Positions 16,667-25,560 of a stretch of DNA of 64,000 bases are shown piece after piece. The notes under the pieces were generated by a model. That model did not search any database, was not told the DNA's origin, and was given only the letters and a program-made list of their open reading frames with translations. The stretch is taken from NCBI GenBank assembly GCA_964573205.1, contig CAZNIT010000028.1:1-64000 (forward strand), given 5' to 3'. This stretch comes from QNZT01 sp964573205 (GTDB taxonomy: Bacteria > Campylobacterota > Campylobacteria > Campylobacterales > QNZT01). The position numbers and the translations under genes were made by a program. Numbering within the stretch: the first letter of the stretch is position 1; each line of letters begins with the position of its first letter.

Positions 16667-16738
16667 TTACTTTTTAAATTTACGGATAATCATCAATATC
16701 ATCGGGATATATTTTATAAGTGCCATAAGTTTTTTCAT
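16667..16738 (-). CDS. Putative 23-residue membrane micro-protein coupled to typA
   Basis: An ATG at 16738 overlaps the TGA of typA in the ATGA arrangement that favours translational coupling. The ORF encodes a Lys-rich N-terminus, a continuous hydrophobic helix (LMALIKYIPMILMII) and a basic tail before TAA. That composition is typical of single-pass membrane micro-proteins and unlike random AT-rich sequence. No homologue is recalled. It could be a chance ORF. Confidence 0.45.
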   Translation of the reverse strand: MKKLMALIKYIPMILMIIRKFKK

Positions 16739-18546
16739 GCTTTTGCCTTTTTTGCCATTCTTTTTCTAACCGTAGGATCAAGAAATCTTTTTCTTATTCG
16801 TATGCTTTTTGGGGTAATCTCAACCAATTCATCATCCTCTATCCACTCAAGAGCACTTTCAAGTGTAGGAATTCTCGGAGGAATAAGTTTTATAGCCTCA
16901 TCCGCACCGGAACTTCTGACATTTGAAAGCTGTTTCCCTTTTATCGGATTTACATCAAGATCGTTACTTCTTGAGTGCTCACCGATAATCATTCCTACAT
17001 ATACCTTATCTTGCGGTTTTATAAACATCACTCCTCTCTCTTGGAGATTAAAGATCGAAAATCCCAAAGCAACACCGCTTTCCATCGAAACAAGAGCTCC
17101 GTTCATTCTGTGTTCTATTCCACTCATAAGAGGTCTATACTCCAAAAACGAGTGATTCATAACACCCTCGCCTTTCGTATCCGTCAAAAACTGACTTCTA
17201 AATCCTATAAGTCCTCTAGCAGGTATCTCAAATTCGATTCTCGTTTGTCCGTCACCCGTTGGAGTCATAGATTTCATCTCCGCTTTTTTTCGCCCGAGCT
17301 TTTCTATAACAACACCCGTAAAATCATCGGGTACATCTACGACAAGATGCTCAAACGGTTCCATCTTTACGCCGTTTTCTTCTTTCAATATCACTTCCGG
17401 ACGACCGAGTGAAAATTCAAACCCCTCTCTTCTCATATTTTCCGCCAAGATGGTTATCTGAAGTTCTCCTCTGCCTGAGACTTTAAAACTTCCCTCACCG
17501 CTACTTTCATACTTCATCGCGATATTTGTCTGCATTTCAGCTTCAAGTCTCTCCGCTATTTTATTAGAGGTTACAAATTTTCCCTCGGTTCCGGCAAGAG
17601 GTGAATCATTTACGGACATCACGACCGAAAGTGTCGGCTCTTCTATATGAAGGGGATCAAGTCCCACAGGATTATTCGGGTCGGCGAGAGTATCTCCGAC
17701 ATCCAGAGTCTCAAATCCGGCAATAGCTACAATATCTCCACTGGCCGCTTCATCTATATCTATTCTCTCAAGTCCTAAGAAACCTATCAATTTAGATATA
17801 CGGCCGTTTATCTTTTCACCGTCAGCTTTTACCAAGGTTACACTCTGGTTTTTTGTGATTTTACCGTTAAATATTCTAGCTATTCCTATCTTTCCGACAA
17901 AGTTATCATAATCTAATGTAAAAACTTGAAGTTGCAAAGGATTGTCCACACTTCCCGAAGAGGGTGGCACGTGATCAATAATCGTATCTAATACCGGCAA
18001 AATATTGTCATTTGAATCTTCAAGATTTAATTTTGCATATCCGTTTTTTGCAGCTGCATATACTACCGGAAATTCAAGTTGTTCGTCATTCGCATCAAGA
18101 GCTACGAACAGATCGAAAATCTCATCTACGACCCGATCAGGCTCGGCTGCCGGTTTATCTATCTTATTTACTATTACTATAGGTCTAAGTCCTAGTTCCA
18201 AAGCTTTTTTCACAACAAATTTCGTTTGAGGCATAACACCCTCTTGCGCATCAACAAGCAGAAGAACGCTATCGACCATCTTTAAAACCCTCTCGACCTC
18301 ACCGCCGAAGTCGGCATGACCCGGGGTATCGATAATGTTTATTTTATAATCTTTATAATTGATAGCTGTATTTTTGGAAAGAATCGTAATTCCTCTCTCT
18401 TTTTCAAGATCATTACTATCCATAACTCTCTCATCAACTTTTTGATGTGCGTCAAAAGTACCTGACTGCTTTAGCAGTTCATCAACTAAAGTCGTTTTTC
18501 CATGATCGACATGCGCAATGACGGCGATATTTCTAATCTCTTTCAT
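16735..18546 (-). CDS. typA: Ribosome-associated GTPase TypA/BipA
   Basis: This 603-residue translational GTPase assists 50S assembly and stress adaptation. G1 is AHVDHGKTTL (10-19), G3 DTPGHADFGGEVERVL near 73-88, and G4 NKIDKPAA near 129-136. Domains II to V and the BipA-specific C-terminus (GIGEHSRSNDLDVNP-like segment near 525) follow. Length matches the family. The gene is divergent from fliK; the short shared region carries the fliK sigma-54 promoter. Confidence 0.96.
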   Translation of the reverse strand: MKEIRNIAVIAHVDHGKTTLVDELLKQSGTFDAHQKVDERVMDSNDLEKERGITILSKNTAINYKDYKINIIDTPGHADFGGEVERVLKMVDSVLLLVDAQEGVMPQTKFVVKKALELGLRPIVIVNKIDKPAAEPDRVVDEIFDLFVALDANDEQLEFPVVYAAAKNGYAKLNLEDSNDNILPVLDTIIDHVPPSSGSVDNPLQLQVFTLDYDNFVGKIGIARIFNGKITKNQSVTLVKADGEKINGRISKLIGFLGLERIDIDEAASGDIVAIAGFETLDVGDTLADPNNPVGLDPLHIEEPTLSVVMSVNDSPLAGTEGKFVTSNKIAERLEAEMQTNIAMKYESSGEGSFKVSGRGELQITILAENMRREGFEFSLGRPEVILKEENGVKMEPFEHLVVDVPDDFTGVVIEKLGRKKAEMKSMTPTGDGQTRIEFEIPARGLIGFRSQFLTDTKGEGVMNHSFLEYRPLMSGIEHRMNGALVSMESGVALGFSIFNLQERGVMFIKPQDKVYVGMIIGEHSRSNDLDVNPIKGKQLSNVRSSGADEAIKLIPPRIPTLESALEWIEDDELVEITPKSIRIRKRFLDPTVRKRMAKKAKA

Positions 18547-18612
18547 TTTTATCCTAAATATAATTCTATTAAATTTCGCGGATTATATCCAAATTAATCC
18601 ATAAAGTAAAAT

Positions 18613-18628
18613 TGGCACGCTTGTTGCT
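18613..18628 (+). promoter_or_regulatory. Sigma-54 promoter of fliK
   Basis: TGGCAC at 18613-18618 and TTGCT at 18624-18628 place GG and GC exactly ten bases apart, matching the RpoN -24/-12 consensus. Transcription should begin near 18640, upstream of the ATG at 18666. This shows that an upstream in-frame start at 18612 cannot be used from this promoter. Confidence 0.88.
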
Positions 18629-18665
18629 CCCGATATTTGCAGAAAACTCGATAAAAAGGGACAAA

Positions 18666-20870
18666 ATGAACGGTCTTTTATTAACGACTCAGTCAGAAAG
18701 TAAAGATATTAAATTTAATATAAAAAAACTTTTAAATACAAAAGATGAACTTGATCAAATGGAGACGGATTTTTTTCAAAAAACTTTAGAAGATATACTA
18801 AAAGAATCGCCGGATGAAAAAAATAAAACATTCCTTATCTCTAAACTTCTCGATATTTCAAAAGATAGTTTAAAAGAAAAAAAAATTACATCCTCTTTTT
18901 CGAACGAAGAGATGATAAAAGATCAAACTTTAAAAGTGACATTACAGGAGTTAACGACATTAGTCTCTATTTTAAAAAACGATACCGATGAAAATATCGA
19001 CTTATCGACTACAAACGACGGACTAAAAACCATAATATCTAATTCAAACGCTTTAAAAGAGTTTAAAAATGCGAAAAATATAGATGATCTTTTAAAAATC
19101 GCTCAAAAACATGGTATCGAAATTAAGAATTTTGAATTTTTTTCTACGGAAAAAGCTTTAGATAGTAGTGCAAAAGAGATAATAAAAAAGATAAAAAGCG
19201 AAGATATATTTAACTTGATAAATAAACAAACAGATCCGATCACACAAAAACAAAATCAAAATTCCGATCCTCTCCATAGTATCTTTAAAAGAGAGAAAGA
19301 GCAAAAATCTCCAAAAAAAATATTACAAAACATCTTGAACTCTAATTCGATGAATGATTCTAAGAAGATTGAAACAACCGATAACAAACAATTTCAAAAC
19401 GACACGATAGAAAAAACTCAACGACAAACAAAAGAGAAACAACCATATGTAAAAAACGATGAAATAATCACTTCGATTCAAAAAGATAGAAAAACAAAAC
19501 ATCCAAAACAAAGTCTAAAAACTGATCAAATCCAAAGCACTAATACTTTCAACTCTTTAAAGTCTTTAAAAAGCAACCATAAAGAACGATATTCGGATAT
19601 CAATCATAAATCAATCAACTCACAGACCGAAAACGAGCTAAAACAATCACGACAAAATTTACAATCAACTACCATCAATCGAGATCACACAAAAAAAATA
19701 GAGGCAACCGTTCAAAAAGATCATACGATAAATCCAAATCATGATATACGGATAACATCTGTTAAAGATAAACCGAAAAATTTAAATAAACATATAAACA
19801 GCCAAAACGAGTATATCATTAACCATAATCACATAAAAAGAATACCGACGACTATGCAAAAAAAATTAAACGACAGCCAAAACGAGCGAATATCAAGTAT
19901 TAATCATCATTTATCTGCAAACTCGATCAAAGATGAGCCGACACTTCCTAAAAATAATATAAAAACAGCTCAAATAAATTCAAACAATTCAGAAAATATA
20001 GAATTTACAAACAAAATATTTCCAACTATATCCGAAAATCAACAGACACAAAAAAAAGCGCTTAACCGGCATTTCGAACAAATTGAACGATTATTTTCAA
20101 AAGAGGAAAAAACCTTATCCGATAATTTACGACCAAAAACACTTTTGCAGAATCAATCGGAATCTCAATCCACTATTTTAAAAGAGAAAGAAGAGACCGC
20201 TATCACTTCTTCAAAAAGAGAAAAACAGGCATTTTCATCAATTTTTATCGATACCAAGATAAATAAACAAAGCGGATCCGGTTTTTTAGAAAGTAAAACG
20301 ATACAAAATTATATTTCAAAACAAACAGTTCAAAACGCTATATCATTAGATAAAATTGATATAAAGGAAAAAAGTGAGTCTGAATTTCAAAAATCTGAAA
20401 ATAGTGAACCTGTCGTCAGCGAAAAACATGAAATTTCAACCCAGCAAAAACAACACCCTCCGCATATTCAAAAAAATGAACATCATCAACTAAAAAAAAC
20501 CTTCAATACTTTCGCGCAAGATTTTAGAGAAAAAGTAGAAAACTACAAACCTCCACTTATGAAAATAAAAATGCAACTAAATCCCGGAAACTTGGGAGAA
20601 GTCGATGTTACTTTGATAAATAGAGGTAACAACTTGCAAGTAAATATCAATTCCAATCCCAACACCATAGCGATCTTTGCACAAAATCAAACCGAGTTTA
20701 AAAACTCCCTAATCAATATGGGATTTACATCTCTTCAGATGAATTTCGGTGAAAACAAAGATAATCAAAGAGGTCAAAATCACAAAGAAAACGGTAAAAA
20801 TACAAAATTTTTCGAAGACGATCACATAGAGACGGATGGTTTCGAAATGATCATCCCGCAATACATATAA
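18666..20870 (+). CDS. fliK: Flagellar hook-length control protein FliK
   Basis: FliK measures hook length during export and switches substrate specificity. The 734-residue product has a long Lys/Asn/Gln/Ser-rich middle and a compact C-terminal domain (about 640-700). That domain has PPLMKIKMQLNPGNLGEVDV and LQVNINSNP, the family's conserved substrate-switching region. Start 18666 is chosen because the sigma-54 promoter lies just upstream. Two related segments in the middle (around residues 337 and 383) share an IN-x-x-H-x-K-(K/R)-I pattern and may be degenerate repeats. The length exceeds the E. coli protein (375), as often seen in Campylobacterota. Confidence 0.87.
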   Translation: MNGLLLTTQSESKDIKFNIKKLLNTKDELDQMETDFFQKTLEDILKESPDEKNKTFLISKLLDISKDSLKEKKITSSFSNEEMIKDQTLKVTLQELTTLVSILKNDTDENIDLSTTNDGLKTIISNSNALKEFKNAKNIDDLLKIAQKHGIEIKNFEFFSTEKALDSSAKEIIKKIKSEDIFNLINKQTDPITQKQNQNSDPLHSIFKREKEQKSPKKILQNILNSNSMNDSKKIETTDNKQFQNDTIEKTQRQTKEKQPYVKNDEIITSIQKDRKTKHPKQSLKTDQIQSTNTFNSLKSLKSNHKERYSDINHKSINSQTENELKQSRQNLQSTTINRDHTKKIEATVQKDHTINPNHDIRITSVKDKPKNLNKHINSQNEYIINHNHIKRIPTTMQKKLNDSQNERISSINHHLSANSIKDEPTLPKNNIKTAQINSNNSENIEFTNKIFPTISENQQTQKKALNRHFEQIERLFSKEEKTLSDNLRPKTLLQNQSESQSTILKEKEETAITSSKREKQAFSSIFIDTKINKQSGSGFLESKTIQNYISKQTVQNAISLDKIDIKEKSESEFQKSENSEPVVSEKHEISTQQKQHPPHIQKNEHHQLKKTFNTFAQDFREKVENYKPPLMKIKMQLNPGNLGEVDVTLINRGNNLQVNINSNPNTIAIFAQNQTEFKNSLINMGFTSLQMNFGENKDNQRGQNHKENGKNTKFFEDDHIETDGFEMIIPQYI

Positions 20871-20886
20871 AACAAGGATAAAAAAA

Positions 20887-21564
20887 ATGGCAACTATCGA
20901 TTCATTAAACAACTCTACAACCGCTTTAGGCACTACGGCTACAAATCCCGACTCCATTTTAGGAAAAGACGATTTCATGAAGCTTCTCTTGACGGAACTT
21001 CAACATCAAGATCCAACCAGTCCCATGGATAGTGACAAAATTTTATCTCAAACTTCTCAACTAGCTACACTAGAAGCTCAAGAAAATACGAACAAAGCAC
21101 TAGAACAATTAACGCAAAGTTTAAAAAGCAGTAAAGATTTCGCCGCCGTAAGCACCATAGGAAAATTTGCAAGGCTGGAAAACAAAGTAAACCTTACTCA
21201 AGATACGAAAGGAAATCTAAATCCGGTTAATTTTGAACTGAACTTCAAAGAAGATATCAAAGATGGACAAATCGAAATATATGACGAAAAGAACAGGCTC
21301 GTAAAAACTATCGAGTTAAAAGAAGATACGAAAGGAAAACACTCTTTTAGTTGGGACGGATTGAACAATGCGGGAGAAAAAGCGAAAACCGGCACTTACT
21401 CCATTTATGCAAATTATTACAATCAAGACGGTGTGAAACTTAGCGGGGAATTTGGTTCGTACAAGGTCGAATCGGTCAAATTTGAAGATGAAAAGACCTA
21501 TTTGAAACTAAACGGAAGTTTCATTCCTTTTGATAAAATTCAGGAAATTTATGAAGGAGTATAG
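20887..21564 (+). CDS. flgD: Flagellar hook cap / hook assembly protein FlgD
   Basis: FlgD caps the growing hook and is discarded when filament assembly starts. The N-terminus has the conserved LGKDDFMKLLLTELQHQDPTSPMDSDKILSQ-type segment (shown in part), followed by LATLEA near 58. The C-terminal half has a FlgD Ig-like domain with GLNNAGEKAKTGTYSIYANY near 160-180. The 225-residue length is normal. It lies 16 bases after fliK and abuts the next gene directly, so it shares the fliK promoter. Confidence 0.93.
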   Translation: MATIDSLNNSTTALGTTATNPDSILGKDDFMKLLLTELQHQDPTSPMDSDKILSQTSQLATLEAQENTNKALEQLTQSLKSSKDFAAVSTIGKFARLENKVNLTQDTKGNLNPVNFELNFKEDIKDGQIEIYDEKNRLVKTIELKEDTKGKHSFSWDGLNNAGEKAKTGTYSIYANYYNQDGVKLSGEFGSYKVESVKFEDEKTYLKLNGSFIPFDKIQEIYEGV

Positions 21565-22896
21565 ATGAACAGCTCTTTTTATAACGGTATTTCAGGAATA
21601 AAAACTCATCAATTCGGTTTGGATGTATGGGCTGACAATATAGCAAATACGAATAAAGTCGGATTCAAGTCGTCAATTCCGGAATTTTCTACCGTTTTTT
21701 CAACGACTTTAACAAACTATCTTTCAACTCCTACATCAAACGATACGGGACTTGGAAGCCGTGCATATGCGACTCATTTGCAATTTTCACAAGGTTCCGT
21801 TTCAAAAACCGAAAATCCCTTCGATCTGGCTATAAACGGAGACGGTTGGTTTGGTGTGGTAAATCAAGAGAATGAAATTTTATTTACTCGAGCGGGACTC
21901 TTTAACAAAGATTCCGATGGTTTTTTAACTGATCCCTCCGGAAACTATCTACTTGGCACGCTTTCGGGAAATATTCAAAACGGTGCGGTTATAGACAATC
22001 CCGTTAAAGATATAGACTTAAGCGCAACCGACAATCAATCGAAAATAGATCTATCCGACAATATCGTAATGCCGGCAAAACCAACCACACAAATAAATTT
22101 CAAAGCGACGCTTGATTCAAAGCCGATTATAGAGAAAACTCCCGACGGAAATGAAATAGAAATACCCAATAAAGAGAGTTTTACGACTTCGTTGATAAAT
22201 GCTGACGGAAGCGAAAGTTTTTTGGACATAGATTTTATCAAAGCGGTTCCTCAACTTCCGGATAAAACCGTTTGGAGCGCGAAAGCCACACTAAAGGATA
22301 AAGATCAAAATATCATTTTTGAGAGTGAAGGTGAACTTAACTTCAACGCTAGAGGAGCACTAGTGTCAAACACTCTCTCGTCGATAAACAACAACGGCTC
22401 CCAAGTCTCCTTGAATTTCGGTTCACTATACGATCCTACAATCGCCAATAGCGGGTTTGACGGTCTCATATCCTATCACGGCGACTCGGCAGGATCTTTC
22501 AGACAAATTACAAACGACGGAAAAAAAAGCGGCGAACTTTTGGATTATAGTATAGATCAAGATGGAACTATCGTTGCCGCTTTTAGTAACGGAGAGTCGA
22601 TTCCGGTTGCAAAAATAGCTCTTTTTCATTTTCAAAACAATGCTGGCTTGGAGCAGGCGTCTCCGGTATATTTCAAACAAACGGCAAATAGCGGAACTCC
22701 TCAGTTCTTTAAAGATAAAGACGGTAAAACTATAGATACGGCAACCATCTCAAGTCACTCGCTTGAAATGGCCAATCTCTCTATGGGAACTGCACTAACC
22801 GAACTTATAATCATGCAAAAGGCTTTTGACGCCAGCGCAAAAAGCATAACGACAAGCGATCAGATGATACAAAATGCGATCAATATGAAAAAATAA
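21565..22896 (+). CDS. flgE: FlgE-family flagellar hook-basal body protein (first copy)
   Basis: This 443-residue hook/rod family protein begins with the Flg_bb_rod signature (GISGIKTHQFGLDVWADNIANTNKVGF, residues 8-34, trimmed here) and ends with a coiled C-terminal helix LTELIIMQKAFDASAKSI. The central FlgE domain is shorter than that of the next gene. It starts at the base after flgD's stop and so belongs to the fliK operon. Campylobacterota often carry two FlgE-like genes; which one is the main hook subunit is not settled by order, but the longer copy has its own sigma-54 promoter. Confidence 0.87.
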   Translation: MNSSFYNGISGIKTHQFGLDVWADNIANTNKVGFKSSIPEFSTVFSTTLTNYLSTPTSNDTGLGSRAYATHLQFSQGSVSKTENPFDLAINGDGWFGVVNQENEILFTRAGLFNKDSDGFLTDPSGNYLLGTLSGNIQNGAVIDNPVKDIDLSATDNQSKIDLSDNIVMPAKPTTQINFKATLDSKPIIEKTPDGNEIEIPNKESFTTSLINADGSESFLDIDFIKAVPQLPDKTVWSAKATLKDKDQNIIFESEGELNFNARGALVSNTLSSINNNGSQVSLNFGSLYDPTIANSGFDGLISYHGDSAGSFRQITNDGKKSGELLDYSIDQDGTIVAAFSNGESIPVAKIALFHFQNNAGLEQASPVYFKQTANSGTPQFFKDKDGKTIDTATISSHSLEMANLSMGTALTELIIMQKAFDASAKSITTSDQMIQNAINMKK

Positions 22897-22923
22897 TTTT
22901 CAATAATTAAAACCGCTCATTTT

Positions 22924-22940
22924 TGGGCACGCTACTTGCT
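22924..22940 (+). promoter_or_regulatory. Sigma-54 promoter of the long flgE
   Basis: A TGGGCACG box with GG at 22926-22927 and GC of TTGCT at 22938-22939 has the required ten-base spacing. Transcription would begin near 22951, about 45 bases before the ATG at 22996. It separates the second hook gene from the fliK-flgD-flgE unit. Confidence 0.85.
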
Positions 22941-22995
22941 CTATAATTTTTAAGAGTGAGGAGTTGTAAAAAACACTAAAACAAAGGATTCACAA

Positions 22996-24888
22996 ATGAT
23001 GAGATCACTATGGGCAGGCGTTTCCGGTCTGCAAGCACACCAAATCGCAATGGATGTTGAAGGTAACAATATAGCCAATGTCAATACCAGCGGATTTAAA
23101 TACTCTCGTGCGAACTTTTCAGATATGTTATCTCAAACGGCAAAAATAGCAACTGCACCCCAAGGAAATTTAGGCGGTAAAAATCCGATGCAAGTGGGGC
23201 TTGGAACGGAAGTGAACTCGGTGACGAGGATTTTCTCTCAAGGTTCAGTCCAGACAACGGGAAAAACTACCGATCTTGCCATTCAGGGAGACGGTTTTTT
23301 CGTTGTGAGTCAAGATGGCGGCGTTACTTACAAATATAGTAGAAACGGTGATTTTGTTTTTGACTCGAACGGAAATTTCGTTACGAACAACGGTCTTGTG
23401 GCACAAGGTTGGGTAAGAGATCCTGAAACCGGTAAAATCGATACCGCGGCTCCAATCCAAAATATAAAAATTCAACCCGGTCTTACTACTCCGGCAAAAC
23501 CGACTTCCGAAGTAAGTATAAAAGCGAACCTAAATGCCGGAAATCTAATAGAAAATATGTCGGTAATCAGACCTCTTGATGAAAATGCCGGTTTAAACGG
23601 AACCGACGGTATCGCAAATACGAAAGATGACGAAAAAGTCGATGATTTCAATGTTTTATATACGGCCGACGGAAAATCTTTTAACATAAAGGCTGCCGCT
23701 CTTACCAAAAATGCGGCTAACACTATCACGGGAGCAACCGGAGGACAAGGTATAGAAGTCAGTTTTGACGGAGGTTCATCAAAAAGACAATTCAGATACT
23801 CGGATGATCCGGATGCGGTGAACTTCACTCAAAATTACACTTGGGTAGATCAAAACGGTGTCACACAAACTTCACAAGTACACTATTTCAGGACAACAGA
23901 AGATTTAAGAGCAAAACTTCAAGACTTTGCAGACGACACTTCGGCAGGAGTTAAAGTAACCGTAAACGATCAAGGAAAATTTCAGATAGACAACTCAGCC
24001 GGTGCTAATTCTCTCTCCATACAAGTCGGAGGAATCGTTGATGGAGCGACGGAAAATAACGAACTTTTCACTCAAGCACTCTCGCCGTTTTCGGGACAAC
24101 TCTCGGCCGGAAGTTCGGGTTCAAAAATTTCTCAACAGATAAATGCCGCAACCCATGCGGCAAGTATCGATATATTTGACTCTCTAGGATCAAAACATAC
24201 GGTGAGAGTCGAATATAGAAAAGCGGGATACATATACGACAACAACAATGTAAAAACCGGTGTTTCATGGGATATGAAGATCTCGGTTCCAAAACCGGGC
24301 GAAATAGGTGGAACCATAAATCCGAACGAGTTGGAAGGTCAAGTTATATTTAATTCCGACGGCTCACTAGCTTCATATACTCCAACAAGTATAACATATA
24401 CGGCAAACAACGGATCATCTCCAAATCAAACGATTTTATTAAACCTCGGAAGAACGAATAAATTCGACGGTATGACGAGTTTTGATAGTGCTTCCAATAC
24501 CGCGGGAATTTCACAAGACGGCTTCACCGGAGGAGATCTCGACGGTATAAGGATAGATCAATCCGGTACGCTTGTAGGAAGTTTTACAAACGGAAGATCG
24601 TTTGCATTGGCACAAATCGCTATGGCGAAATTTACAAACAACATCGGTCTTGAGAGTGATGGCGGAAATGTTTTCGTTCAAACGGCCAACTCCGGTGAAC
24701 CGGTAATAGGCCAAGCTGCGGCCGGCGGTCGTGGATTTGTCCAGTCGAGCGCACTTGAGATGTCAAATGTGGATCTAAGCAGATCTTTGACTCAACTCAT
24801 AGTTATCCAAAGAGGTTTTCAAGCAAGCTCAAAAACCATCACGACATCGGATCAGATGTTAAACACTCTTCTTCAGCTTAAACAATAG
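22996..24888 (+). CDS. flgE: Flagellar hook protein FlgE (long form)
   Basis: This 630-residue hook subunit has the terminal assembly domains VSGLQAHQIAMDVEGNNIANVN (about residues 8-29, trimmed) and LTQLIVIQRGFQASSKTITTSDQML. Between them is a large inserted surface region (about 180-380) rich in Asn, Asp, Thr and Gly, typical of Campylobacterota hooks and often antigenic. An ACAAAGGATT Shine-Dalgarno precedes the ATG, and a dedicated sigma-54 promoter lies upstream. Secretion is by the flagellar type III apparatus, so no signal peptide is present. Confidence 0.93.
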   Translation: MMRSLWAGVSGLQAHQIAMDVEGNNIANVNTSGFKYSRANFSDMLSQTAKIATAPQGNLGGKNPMQVGLGTEVNSVTRIFSQGSVQTTGKTTDLAIQGDGFFVVSQDGGVTYKYSRNGDFVFDSNGNFVTNNGLVAQGWVRDPETGKIDTAAPIQNIKIQPGLTTPAKPTSEVSIKANLNAGNLIENMSVIRPLDENAGLNGTDGIANTKDDEKVDDFNVLYTADGKSFNIKAAALTKNAANTITGATGGQGIEVSFDGGSSKRQFRYSDDPDAVNFTQNYTWVDQNGVTQTSQVHYFRTTEDLRAKLQDFADDTSAGVKVTVNDQGKFQIDNSAGANSLSIQVGGIVDGATENNELFTQALSPFSGQLSAGSSGSKISQQINAATHAASIDIFDSLGSKHTVRVEYRKAGYIYDNNNVKTGVSWDMKISVPKPGEIGGTINPNELEGQVIFNSDGSLASYTPTSITYTANNGSSPNQTILLNLGRTNKFDGMTSFDSASNTAGISQDGFTGGDLDGIRIDQSGTLVGSFTNGRSFALAQIAMAKFTNNIGLESDGGNVFVQTANSGEPVIGQAAAGGRGFVQSSALEMSNVDLSRSLTQLIVIQRGFQASSKTITTSDQMLNTLLQLKQ

Positions 24889-24899
24889 ATAGATTTTAT

Positions 24900-24932
24900 A
24901 TACTAAGTCCTAAAAAATTTGGGGCTTAGTAT
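24900..24932 (+). promoter_or_regulatory. Hairpin covering the thyX ribosome binding site
   Basis: The arms 24900-24910 and 24922-24932 form an 11-bp stem with one G-U pair and an 11-base loop. It ends one base before the ATG of thyX. The only purine-rich Shine-Dalgarno candidate (GGGG at 24921-24924) lies partly inside the 3' arm. There is no U-tract after the stem, so it is not a standard terminator of flgE, although it may slow transcription. Confidence 0.6.
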
Positions 24933-24933
24933 C

Positions 24934-25560
24934 ATGAAAATCACTCTCCTTCACCATACTCCGTTAGTCGTCTGCGCAAACGCCATTAGAACATGTTGGC
25001 AGAGTTTTGACAAAAGCGACCGAGGCGGAGAAAAAGACAAAGAACTTATAGATAGAGTGGGGAATAAATTCAAACATGCATCGACACTCGAGCATCTTGT
25101 TTATTCGTTCTATATACAGGGAGTATCCCGTGCGCTTTTACAAGAACTCTCCCGCCATAGAATCGCCTCTTTATCCGTAAAATCGACAAGATACACCCTA
25201 AAAGAGTTAAAAAACGAAGAGCCTTTTTCGCTAAATGATAAAAATAGAGCTCAAAAATATCTTATTTTTACGGATGACGACCTTGTAAATCAGATGAGTA
25301 TAAAAGCTCTTGAGAATCTAAGATATCTACTCTCAAAAGGAATCGGCAACGATAAAGCCAAATACGCTCTTCCTGAATCCTATAAAACGGAGCTGACTTG
25401 GACAATAAACGCTAGGAGTCTGCAAAATTTTTTAACTCTTAGAAGTGATAAATCGGCACTTTGGGAGATACGAAACCTTGCAAAAGAGATTTTTTTGACT
25501 CTACCGAAAGAGCACCGCTATATTTTTGAAGAGTGTGTTAAAAACCTAAAAACTTTTTAA
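24934..25560 (+). CDS. thyX: Flavin-dependent thymidylate synthase
   Basis: ThyX makes dTMP from dUMP using methylene-THF, NADPH and FAD. The family motif RHR-x7-S is present as Arg74-His75-Arg76 to Ser84, and the 208-residue length is right. The ATG at 24934 is preferred to an upstream TTG, because homology begins there and a hairpin ends just before it. The 3' end overlaps a convergent hydrolase gene by 23 bases. ThyX replaces ThyA in most Campylobacterota. Confidence 0.95.
   Translation: MKITLLHHTPLVVCANAIRTCWQSFDKSDRGGEKDKELIDRVGNKFKHASTLEHLVYSFYIQGVSRALLQELSRHRIASLSVKSTRYTLKELKNEEPFSLNDKNRAQKYLIFTDDDLVNQMSIKALENLRYLLSKGIGNDKAKYALPESYKTELTWTINARSLQNFLTLRSDKSALWEIRNLAKEIFLTLPKEHRYIFEECVKNLKTF

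Noticed and set aside
18612..18665. N-terminal extension of fliK
   Set aside because: The sigma-54 promoter occupies these bases; transcripts start after them.
24900..24932. Simple rho-independent terminator after flgE
   Set aside because: No U-tract follows and the stem runs up to the thyX start codon; a translational role is more likely, though partial termination is possible.
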